DNA of 29,773 bases from contig CAYOBW010000061.1 of assembly GCA_964402115.1 (NCBI GenBank), positions 1-29,773 of the forward strand. The letters run 5' to 3'. This DNA is from CAYOBW01 sp964402115 (lineage in GTDB: Bacteria > Verrucomicrobiota > Kiritimatiellia > UBA8416 > CAYOBW01). This document shows, in pieces, positions 23,841 to 29,773 of this stretch (position 1 is the stretch's first letter; the number at the start of each line of letters is the position of its first letter). A program made the position numbers and the translations under genes. The notes under the pieces are model-generated. The model had not been told where the DNA came from. It searched no databases and saw only the letters and a list, made by a program, of their open reading frames with translations.

Positions 23841-23930
23841 CTGACACCTCGCTTCCCGTTATTCCGTTCCGTCTGAGAATCCCGCGCCCGGCGGCGGCAA
23901 CCGTCTGCCGCCCGCGCCCGGCGCTGTGTT

Positions 23931-24485
23931 TCAACCGTTTAAACCCGTCAATTCGCGTAAATCCCGGATGCGCGCCCGCTGGCGGTCCGCCCACGCTTCG
24001 GCATCCGCCGCAAACGGACTGACCACCGGCACATAGGGGCTGCCGCAGGTGGGACAGAAGGCGGCCTGCCGGACCACCGGCGCACCGCAGGAGGGATTCG
24101 GGCAGCCTGCGCGCAGTTCGGCCTGGCACAAGCGGCAACGCTCGGCGCGTCCAGCCAGCCCTTCGGTCAGCGCCGGCCAGAAGACGAGCTCGCGACCGAC
24201 CGCGTAAGGCACGTTCGAGGGACAGACGTCGCGCACGCAGTACTTCGCGCAGCGCTCAACCCGGGACGCAGTCGCCACAACCTGCCCCGTTGCCACATCG
24301 ATGCCCAGCCACTCCCCGCCCCGGGTGATCTTCTCTGCCGAGAGCGTGTGCGCCTGCCCGGCTTCGAACAGGGAGACCGCCGATTGGCTGGTGCCCAGGT
24401 ACTCGGCGAGCTCGGCTTGGGTGATATCCAACCGACGTCGGGCATCGCGAAACCAGGCTCCACAGGCTTTAGGATCCGGCACCAT
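23931..24485 (-). CDS. HTH (XRE) regulator with cysteine clusters
   Basis: A 184-residue protein. Residues 9-60 form a Cro/CI-type helix-turn-helix (ITQAELAEYLGTSQSAVSLFE). The rest contains nine cysteines: C79/C83/C88 (CAKYCVRDVC), then CRLC (117-120), CPNPSC (128-133) and CPTC (144-147), the last three forming zinc-ribbon-like knuckles. It ends with a charged helix. I infer a DNA-binding regulator that senses a metal or redox state, or uses zinc for stability; the target is unknown. It is divergent from nikR across an AT-rich spacer and is the first gene of the minus-strand envelope cluster, which it may control. Confidence 0.7.
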   Translation of the reverse strand: MVPDPKACGAWFRDARRRLDITQAELAEYLGTSQSAVSLFEAGQAHTLSAEKITRGGEWLGIDVATGQVVATASRVERCAKYCVRDVCPSNVPYAVGRELVFWPALTEGLAGRAERCRLCQAELRAGCPNPSCGAPVVRQAAFCPTCGSPYVPVVSPFAADAEAWADRQRARIRDLRELTGLNG

Positions 24486-24514
24486 ACAACCTCACGCACA
24501 CATCGATTCTGTCC

Positions 24515-24575
24515 CTTGAACTGATAAGATATATATTCAGTCCATATTAGCAAATAAATAGTTTAACTTTCTTCG
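24515..24575. promoter_or_regulatory. AT-rich divergent control region
   Basis: This stretch between the HTH gene and nikR is strikingly AT-rich (for example GATAAGATATATATTCAG and AAATAAATAGTTTAAC) within an otherwise GC-rich window. It likely holds the promoter of the HTH gene; on the minus strand TTGCTA and TATCTT occur 16 bp apart. No clear NikR-type operator (GTATGA with TCATAC) was found. Confidence 0.45.
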
Positions 24576-24654
24576 CGCCGCAAGCCAGCCGTCCCGCCTT
24601 CGCAGCCTTCCGTCATGGATGCCAACCTTCCCGTCTGAGGTGTTGCGTACACGC

Positions 24655-24683
24655 TTGCGCTTTGCGGGACGGCAGGGTAGTTT
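24655..24683 (+). promoter_or_regulatory. Possible nikR promoter
   Basis: TTGCGC at 24655-24660 and TAGTTT at 24678-24683 with a 17-bp spacer lie about 30 bp before the nikR start. The -10 match is weak. Confidence 0.25.
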
Positions 24684-24714
24684 GACGCACATTCACGGCG
24701 GGGGGAGTTGCAGC

Positions 24715-25131
24715 ATGGCAGGGTTGACGCGTTTCAGTGTGTCGCTGGACAAAGATCTGGTAGCTCGTTTCGATCAGAAGATCAGGGACGATTCGTATCC
24801 CACCCGTTCGAAGGCTGTGGGGGACCTGATCCGGGACAGCCTGATCAAGTCCGAATGGCTGGAAGGCAAGGAGGTGGCGGGCGCCATCGTGCTCGTCTAC
24901 GACCATCACAAGCGCGAGTTGGTGAGCCGCCTGACGGGCATCCAGCACGATTTCCACCACCTCATCGTTTCCACGCAACACATTCACTTGGACCACAACA
25001 ACTGCCTGGAGATCGTCGTCGTGCGCGGCCAACCGGTCACGATTCAGGCGCTCACCCGGCAATTGAAAGCGGTCAAGGGTGTCAAACACAGCTCGCTGGC
25101 CGCGACGTCACTGGGTCGCGGCCTGGTCTGA
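24715..25131 (+). CDS. nikR: Nickel-responsive regulator NikR
   Basis: NikR is a ribbon-helix-helix repressor that binds DNA when loaded with nickel. The 138-residue protein starts at ATG 24715, preceded by GGGGGGAG. The N-terminal RHH domain (TRFSVSLDKDLVARFD) is followed by an ACT-like domain carrying the nickel ligands His78 (TGIQH), His89, His91 (QHIHLDH) and Cys97 (NNCLE), aligning with E. coli H76, H87, H89 and C95. Length is usual. It lies 30 bp before the phosphofructokinase gene, probably as one operon; no nickel transporter or hydrogenase genes are in the window. Confidence 0.93.
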   Translation: MAGLTRFSVSLDKDLVARFDQKIRDDSYPTRSKAVGDLIRDSLIKSEWLEGKEVAGAIVLVYDHHKRELVSRLTGIQHDFHHLIVSTQHIHLDHNNCLEIVVVRGQPVTIQALTRQLKAVKGVKHSSLAATSLGRGLV

Positions 25132-25161
25132 GTGCCGGCCGCCTCGAGGAGGGTAACGTCC

Positions 25162-26442
25162 ATGTCCAATGCATTTTCAGTCGCTCAACTGGGGCCCTGC
25201 CACCTGGATTCGCCCTTGGAATCGCACTTCTTCGTGCCGGACGATACCGGGATCCTGGTGGACGCCACGCACACCGGCTGCCAGGACTGTCGCAACAACG
25301 CCGGCAGCCCGAGCATGCTGGAAAAGGCCGGCCCCCGGCGCAAGCTGTTCTTCGACCCGCGGAAGACCAGCGCCGCCATCGTCACCTGCGGCGGTCTCTG
25401 CCCGGGACTGAACGACGTCGTGCGCGGCTTGACCATGGTCCTGTGGCACCGCTACGGCCTGCGCCGGGTGCTGGGCATCCGCTATGGCTACGAGGGGCTG
25501 ATCGGCGGCGATGTGGGCCTGCCGCCCCTGGCACTCGACCCGGAAAGCGTCGCCGACATTCACCAGAACGGCGGCACGCTGCTCGGCACATCCCGCGGAC
25601 CGCAGGACGTGGGGGCCATGGTGGACTACCTGATCCGGCAGCAGGTGGATATCCTGTTCCCCATCGGCGGCGACGGAACGCAGCGCGGCGCGCAGCAGAT
25701 CGCGGCGGAAGTGGCCCGCCGCGGCCTGCCCATCGCCGTTGTGGGCGTGCCCAAGACGATCGACAACGATGTGGCCTTCACCGAGCGCACCTTCGGGTTC
25801 GAAACCGCTGTCGCCATGAGCCGGATGCCGATCGAGGGCATCCATTTCGAGGCGAAAGCCGTGCGGAACGGGGTCGGCCTGGTCAAGCTGATGGGCCGCG
25901 AGTCGGGCTTCGTCGCGGCTTACGCCACGCTGGCCACCAGCGACGTGAATCTCGTTCTGGTACCCGAGGTTCCCTTCTCGCTCTCCGGCGTCCTGCGCTT
26001 CCTGGAGCAGCGGTTGACACGCAAGGGGCATGCCGTGGTAGTCGTGGCGGAAGGCGCGGGGCAGGAGCTGGCCAGCGCGGTCGGGCAGGACGCGTCGGGC
26101 AACCGCAAGCTGGGCGATATCGGCGTGTTCCTGCGCGAGGCCATCACCCGGCACTTCAAGGAGCTGGGGCGCGCGATCGCCGTGCGCTACGTGGATCCCT
26201 CCTACACGATCCGCAGCGCGCGCGCGTCGGCCGACGACTCGGTGTTCTGCTTCCAGCTCGCCGGCAACGCGGTGCACGCCGCCATGGCGGGACGCACGGC
26301 CATGGTGGTTGGCGTATGGAACGGGCATTTCGTCCACGTCCCGGTGGACAAGGCGGTCTCGGGGCGCAAGTGCATCGATCCGCTGGGTGTGTTGTGGCAG
26401 TCCGTGCTCGATAACACGGGCCAGCCCATGTCACTGCTCTAG
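25162..26442 (+). CDS. 6-phosphofructokinase, PFP-like ATP-type
   Basis: Phosphorylates fructose 6-phosphate to the 1,6-bisphosphate in glycolysis. The 426-residue protein starts at ATG 25162 (GAGGAGGG eight bases upstream). It has CGGLCPGLN (76-84), GGDGT (169-173), PKTIDND (197-203) and MGRESGF (244-250). Gly in GGDGT is typical of ATP users (PPi enzymes have Asp there), while Lys in PKTIDND is typical of the PPi-related clade; this combination occurs in plant and some spirochaete and protist ATP-dependent enzymes. I therefore infer ATP use, with modest certainty. It carries an N-terminal extension of about 70 residues. The last 12 bases overlap the convergent prmC end. Confidence 0.88.
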   Translation: MSNAFSVAQLGPCHLDSPLESHFFVPDDTGILVDATHTGCQDCRNNAGSPSMLEKAGPRRKLFFDPRKTSAAIVTCGGLCPGLNDVVRGLTMVLWHRYGLRRVLGIRYGYEGLIGGDVGLPPLALDPESVADIHQNGGTLLGTSRGPQDVGAMVDYLIRQQVDILFPIGGDGTQRGAQQIAAEVARRGLPIAVVGVPKTIDNDVAFTERTFGFETAVAMSRMPIEGIHFEAKAVRNGVGLVKLMGRESGFVAAYATLATSDVNLVLVPEVPFSLSGVLRFLEQRLTRKGHAVVVVAEGAGQELASAVGQDASGNRKLGDIGVFLREAITRHFKELGRAIAVRYVDPSYTIRSARASADDSVFCFQLAGNAVHAAMAGRTAMVVGVWNGHFVHVPVDKAVSGRKCIDPLGVLWQSVLDNTGQPMSLL

Positions 26443-27309
26443 GGGCAGGCAGCCCAGGGCAAACCGGTTCAGCCCCGCCAGGTCACGGCGGATATCCACG
26501 TCGACGAAGCCCGTTTCCTCCAGCAGGCGCCGCACGGCAGGCCCCTGGTCGGCGCCAATCTCCAGGAAGAGCAGACCGCCGGGCTTGAGCGCGAGCGCGG
26601 CCTCTTCGGCCACCGCCGCGAGCACGCGCAAACCGTCGGAGCCGCCGTCGAGAGCCTGGCGCGGCTCGTGCCCGCGGATGTGAACGGGCAGCTGCTCCCA
26701 GTCGGCCGTCCGGATGTAGGGCGGATTGGAGACGACGGCGTCGAGCATGGCCGGCTCCGCCACGTCGGACAACTCGGTGGGGGCGAAGGTGACCCGCCCG
26801 ATGACGCCGTGCAGCGTGGCGTTTTCCAGCGCGAGGGCCAGCGCCTCGGCACTGGTATCCACAGCCAGACAGCGCACACGCGGACGCGCGAGGGCGAGGC
26901 TGATCGCAATGCAGCCGCTCCCGGTCCCGACGTCCGCCACCGCCGGTTCAGCGCCCTGCCACAGCGGCGCGCAGGCGAGCACCAGCTCCACGAGCTGCTC
27001 GGTCTCGGGCCGCGGAATCAGGGCGCGCTTGTCCACCTTCAGCACATGTCCCATGAACGAGGTCTGACCCAGCACGTATTGGACGGGCTCCCCGTCGGCC
27101 ACGCGCCGGAGCCCCCGCCGCATGGCCTCCAGCAGATTGGCGGGCACCGCCTGGTCATAGTGCAGGGCCAGTTCGAGCGGCCGGCAGCGCAGCAGGCGCG
27201 CCAGCAGCAGCTCGCAGGCGAGCCGCGGGGCGTCCACGCCGTGCCCGCCCAGGAACGCCCCTCCCTTCGCGATGACGTCGCGCACGTTGGTCCCGGACGT
27301 ATCCGTCAT
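26431..27309 (-). CDS. prmC: Release factor glutamine methyltransferase
   Basis: PrmC (HemK) methylates the glutamine of the GGQ motif in release factors. The 292-residue protein has an N-terminal helical domain, the SAM-binding DVGTGSG (126-132) and the catalytic NPPY (195-198), plus the family motif LIPRPETEQLV. ATG 27309 is preceded by AGAGGAG. It lies 20 bp downstream of prfA, whose product is its substrate, a very common pairing. Confidence 0.95.
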   Translation of the reverse strand: MTDTSGTNVRDVIAKGGAFLGGHGVDAPRLACELLLARLLRCRPLELALHYDQAVPANLLEAMRRGLRRVADGEPVQYVLGQTSFMGHVLKVDKRALIPRPETEQLVELVLACAPLWQGAEPAVADVGTGSGCIAISLALARPRVRCLAVDTSAEALALALENATLHGVIGRVTFAPTELSDVAEPAMLDAVVSNPPYIRTADWEQLPVHIRGHEPRQALDGGSDGLRVLAAVAEEAALALKPGGLLFLEIGADQGPAVRRLLEETGFVDVDIRRDLAGLNRFALGCLPLEQ

Positions 27310-27329
27310 GGGCGGGCTCCTCTGTGGGT

Positions 27330-28418
27330 TCAGGCTTTTTGCTGTGCTTCCGCCAACCGGAGCTGCAGATCGTGCTGCCGCAGCGCAGCCACCAGCTCCT
27401 CCAGTTCGCCTTCAATGACGCGGTTCAGGCTGTAGAGCGTCAGGTTGATGCGGTGATCCGTGACCCGGTTCTGGGGGAAGTTGTAGGTGCGAATGCGTTC
27501 GCTGCGATCGCCGGACCCGATCTGGGAGCGGCGGGCCTTGCCGAGCTTCTCCTCCTCGATCCGGCGGCGCGCGTCGAGAATGCGCGCCTTCAGCACCTTC
27601 AGGCACTTCTCCTTGTTGCGATGCTGCGACCGCTCGTCCTGGCTCTGGGCCACGGCCCCCGTGGGCAGGTGCGTGATGCGGACGGCGGAGTAGGTGGTAT
27701 TGACCCCCTGCCCGCCCGGCCCGGAGGCGCAGAAGATGTCGATGCGCAGATCCTGCGGATTGATCTCAACGTCATCGTCCGCCTCGACCTCGGGAAAGAC
27801 CGCCACGGTGGCGGCGGAGGTGTGGATGCGCCCCGCGGCCTCGGTCACGGGCACGCGCTGCACGCGATGGGTGCCGCTTTCGTACCGCAGCGTGCCGTAG
27901 ACGTCCCGGCCCTCGACGCTAAAGACCACTTCCTTGTAGCCGCCGATATCGCTCGTGCTGGCGTCCACGAGGTTGAGCTTCCAGCCCTTAGTGGCGACAT
28001 AGCGGTTGTACATGCGAAACAGGTCGCCCGCAAAGAGGGCCGCTTCGTCGCCACCCGTACCGGCGCGGATTTCGAGGATGGCGTTGCGGCCCTCGTTCGG
28101 ATCGGGCGGGAGCAGGGCTTCGAGCAGCTCCCGCTCGGCGGCCGGCAGGGCGGCTTCCAGGTCGGCGATCTCCGCCCGCGCCAGCTCGCGCAAATCGGCG
28201 TCGGGGCCTTCGGAGCCGAGCAGGGCGCGGTGTTCGGCCGCGTCCGCCGTCAGCGTGAAGAAGCGCTGGGCCCGGGCCGCCAGCCGCTTCAGGGCCGCGT
28301 GCTCCTGCACCAGCTCGCGAAATCGCTTCTGGTTGGCGGCGGTAGCCGGCGAAGACAGCTCGGCTTCGATCCTGGGCAGCCGACTCAACGCCCGTTCGAT
28401 GTGCTCCCGGTCTATCAT
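27330..28418 (-). CDS. prfA: Peptide chain release factor 1
   Basis: RF1 ends translation at UAA and UAG. The 362-residue protein has the codon-recognition tripeptide PVT (190-192, within HRVQRVPVTE, equivalent to E. coli PAT), the GTGGDEAALFAGDLFRMY segment and the catalytic GGQ at 235-237. ATG 28418 gives the usual length, with GGGAGGG about 12 bases upstream. It is followed by prmC. Presence of RF1 means UAG is a functional stop in this genome, relevant to the TAG inside paralogue 2. Confidence 0.96.
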   Translation of the reverse strand: MIDREHIERALSRLPRIEAELSSPATAANQKRFRELVQEHAALKRLAARAQRFFTLTADAAEHRALLGSEGPDADLRELARAEIADLEAALPAAERELLEALLPPDPNEGRNAILEIRAGTGGDEAALFAGDLFRMYNRYVATKGWKLNLVDASTSDIGGYKEVVFSVEGRDVYGTLRYESGTHRVQRVPVTEAAGRIHTSAATVAVFPEVEADDDVEINPQDLRIDIFCASGPGGQGVNTTYSAVRITHLPTGAVAQSQDERSQHRNKEKCLKVLKARILDARRRIEEEKLGKARRSQIGSGDRSERIRTYNFPQNRVTDHRINLTLYSLNRVIEGELEELVAALRQHDLQLRLAEAQQKA

Positions 28419-28483
28419 GGCGCGCTGCACGCCCTCCCAGACGTGACCGCGCAACCACGGTCGCGCGACCTGCCGGAAACGCC

Positions 28484-28535
28484 TGCGAAAAAAGGAAAAG
28501 GGTCAGACCGAGCCATTCGTGCCGATCTGACCCTT
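28484..28535 (-). terminator. Rho-independent terminator of rpmE
   Basis: A perfect 10-bp stem (AAGGGTCAGA at 28498-28507 with TCTGACCCTT at 28526-28535) is followed on the minus strand by TTCCTTTTTTC. It lies just after rpmE and before prfA, so the two are probably transcribed separately or by read-through. Confidence 0.75.
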
Positions 28536-28544
28536 CCGCGAACG

Positions 28545-28745
28545 CTACTTCTGCGCGTACCGCTTCCGGAACTGCTCCACGCGACCTTCGGTATCGAGGA
28601 AGGTGGCGTGGCCCGTGTAGAAGGGATGACACGCCGAACACGTGTTGACGCTCATCTCCTTCACGGTGGAGCGGGTATGAATCACGTTGCTGCAGGCACA
28701 CGTGATCGTCGCCTCATGGTACTTCGGATGGATCTCTTTCTTCAT
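28545..28745 (-). CDS. rpmE: 50S ribosomal protein L31, zinc-binding form
   Basis: A 66-residue ribosomal protein with MKKEIHPKYHEATITCAC at the start and zinc ligands C16, C18, C36 and C39. It therefore belongs to the C+ (zinc-requiring) L31 type. ATG 28745 is preceded by AAGGA. It has its own terminator; a possible promoter with TTGCCA lies about 60 bp upstream. Confidence 0.96.
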   Translation of the reverse strand: MKKEIHPKYHEATITCACSNVIHTRSTVKEMSVNTCSACHPFYTGHATFLDTEGRVEQFRKRYAQK

Positions 28746-28796
28746 GCTGTCTACGTCCTTCCCCTTGAATCGGAGGGCCGTACGCTAGCATTCACG

Positions 28797-28811
28797 CCAG
28801 CCGGCTGGCAA
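28797..28811 (-). promoter_or_regulatory. Palindrome over possible rpmE -35 box
   Basis: A perfect 12-bp palindrome CCAGCCGGCTGG (28797-28808) overlaps a minus-strand TTGCCA (28806-28811) placed about 60 bp before rpmE. It could be an operator; no -10 box is convincing. Confidence 0.25.
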
Positions 28812-29292
28812 GCGCATTTTTTGGCTGCCGCGCAATCCCTTGCGCGCGCAAGGCTTACCCAGGCGGTCGAGTGCGGGTCGCACCTGCAAACCGGCGATTT
28901 CGCAAGGGGATCGATTCCGATTGCGATAGCTCTACAGGTCCCAAATCATCTGGCACCATTCCTCGGCAGGCACCATCCTGCGATGTCAACGGTGGCAAGC
29001 ATCTCATCCGGAACAGTCGCCCCGGAAACTGGGAGCGGGGGCGTCCCGCCCCCGGTCTTCGCGTTGCGGGGGCGGGACGCCCCCGCTCCCAGTGAAGGCG
29101 GCAAGATCGTACCCGCCGGTCAGCGCATCCGGTACTCCCCCCTGAGTTTGCGCCTCCCCCGGTCAGTCCAGCCTCAACATCCGCTCCGCATCTTCCTCGC
29201 GCGGGTTGAGCGCCGTACGGCAGCACCCGCCCGCTCCTGCGCCCGCTTCTCGCCGCGCGCCGGAATCCCTCGCAGCTATGCACCTGGCACCG
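28812..29292. other. Gene-poor stretch with palindromes
   Basis: No convincing gene. It holds a perfect 16-bp palindrome CCTTGCGCGCGCAAGG at 28838-28853 and the large inverted repeat at 29028-29093. On the minus strand near 29164-29220 a short frame reads ALNPREEDAERMLRLD before a stop, which could be the remnant of a lost gene's C-terminus. The right boundary is the truncated toxin. Confidence 0.45.
29028..29093. repeat. Perfect 27-bp inverted repeat
   Basis: Arms at 29028-29054 and 29067-29093 are exact reverse complements (beginning ACTGGGAGCGGGGGCG), separated by a 12-base loop. It would form a very stable hairpin. It resembles REP/MITE-type elements scattered in GC-rich genomes. No U tract follows on either strand, so it is unlikely to be an ordinary terminator. 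Confidence 0.75.
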
Positions 29293-29388
29293 TCATGCGA
29301 GTATCTTGAACTTGTCGCTGTTCTTGCCGCGCCGTTCGACGCGGCGAAGGTTTCGCTCGAACTGCCGCGTGAAGACCGGGGTGTACAT
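29293..29388 (-). pseudogene. Truncated YafQ/RelE-type toxin
   Basis: A 31-codon frame starts at ATG 29388, overlapping the antitoxin stop (TGATG). It reads MYTPVFTRQFERNLRRVERR then GKNSDKFKILA, matching the N-terminus of YafQ-family mRNA interferases (typically MYxxxxTxxFKKDLKRxxKRGKDxxKL). It then stops at 29293, whereas the family is about 90 residues and its catalytic His/Asp/Phe residues lie in the missing part. No continuation is visible in other frames. I infer an inactive stump. Confidence 0.6.
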
Positions 29389-29648
29389 CAGATGCCCAGT
29401 TTGCGGAACATGTCATCGGCGTCTTCGCAGACGGTCAGTTCGCGATTGGCGTCCGTTGCCTCAAAGGTTCGACCTGGCGTCGGCGTTGGAATGGCGACAT
29501 CAAAGGGCAGTCCGTCACGAATCTCAACCTGGCGGTAGAAGATCGTGATGGCCTGCGTCGCATTCAGACCCAACCGATGAAACACGTTCTCGGCCCGATC
29601 CTTCAGTCGGGGTTGAATCCTGGCGCAAACCCTTGCTGTCTTGCTCAT
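29388..29648 (-). CDS. RelB/DinJ-type antitoxin
   Basis: An 86-residue antitoxin starting at ATG 29648, set by GGGAGGTGG just upstream. The N-terminus (MSKTARVCARIQPRLKDRAE, then FHRLGLNATQAITIFYRQV) is the ribbon-helix-helix domain typical of RelB/DinJ proteins, including the GLNATQAI segment. The C-terminal half would wrap the toxin. It represses its own operon in the family. Its toxin partner is truncated, making this an orphan antitoxin that might still bind DNA or counter related toxins elsewhere. Confidence 0.88.
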   Translation of the reverse strand: MSKTARVCARIQPRLKDRAENVFHRLGLNATQAITIFYRQVEIRDGLPFDVAIPTPTPGRTFEATDANRELTVCEDADDMFRKLGI

Positions 29649-29674
29649 GCTCCACCTCCCATGTCGAGAGCAGT

Positions 29675-29692
29675 GTATCTCAAACGGGATAC
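29675..29692. promoter_or_regulatory. Possible antitoxin operator
   Basis: GTATC and GATAC flank eight bases, about 27 bp before the antitoxin start. Short inverted repeats here are typical autoregulatory sites of relB/dinJ operons. Confidence 0.35.
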
Positions 29693-29773
29693 GGAGGCAC
29701 GTTGGCATTTCTGATGTGTTCAGGGCAAACGCATCTTATCCCACTGAGATCTGTCGGGTGTTGACCCGGATAG

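Noticed and set aside
23893..23912. Hairpin GGCGGCA/TGCCGCC after the HTH gene
   Set aside because: A perfect 7-bp stem but no U tract on the minus strand, and the surrounding GC content makes such stems likely by chance.
28855..29283. 142-codon minus-strand frame in the gene-poor gap
   Set aside because: It runs through the perfect inverted repeat and has shadow-like composition with no recognisable domain.

Overview
This window is about 30 kb of GC-rich bacterial chromosome from a Gram-negative (diderm) organism: it has TolB, Pal, a predicted outer-membrane barrel and Tat components. The long secreted LamG-like proteins, the calcium-loop tail on a matrixin-type protease, the fungal-like ketol-acid reductoisomerase and the dispersed GC-rich intergenic repeats suggest a member of the PVC group, possibly Kiritimatiellota. 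That placement is an inference; no rRNA or other phylogenetic marker was tested.

Layout. 1-700: repeat-rich spacer, an orphan antitoxin and the start of a truncated Doc-type toxin. 702-5668 (+): selenium operon selA-selB-selD. SelD carries an unusual N-terminal triple-CxC segment and an in-frame C-terminal AhpD-like domain that has its own strong ribosome binding site. 5669-11006: two large secreted paralogues on the minus strand, flanked by two copies of an 81-bp direct repeat; the upstream paralogue is interrupted by one in-frame TAG. 11108-15603 (+): ilvC with promoter and terminator, a sodium:solute symporter and an exported matrixin-type protease. 15608-18128 (-): outer-membrane barrel, small exported Pro/Ala-rich protein and an RluA-family pseudouridine synthase. 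18303-18746 (+): an unrecognised small protein with an internal repeat.

18781-24485 (-): a cell-envelope cluster reading HTH/zinc-ribbon regulator, divergent FtsA-like protein, M15 peptidase, TolB, Pal, TatA, TatC. TatA runs into a nine-base homopolymer that fuses it to TatC in the sequence as given; a one-base shift restores a normal tatA ending that overlaps the tatC start. 24715-26442 (+): nikR and a phosphofructokinase. 26431-28745 (-): prmC, prfA and rpmE, with a terminator between rpmE and prfA. 28746-29292 is gene-poor, with palindromes and a perfect 27-bp inverted repeat. 29293-29648 (-): a RelB/DinJ-type antitoxin followed by a truncated YafQ-like toxin.

Functionally, the sel genes make selenophosphate and load and deliver selenocysteine, yet no tRNA-Sec or obvious selenoprotein is visible here. 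TolB, Pal, the FtsA-like protein and the peptidase suggest linked envelope and division functions, and TatAC exports folded proteins. PrmC methylates the GGQ glutamine of the RF1 encoded just upstream of it. Both ends of the window hold antitoxin genes whose translationally overlapping toxin has been cut off.
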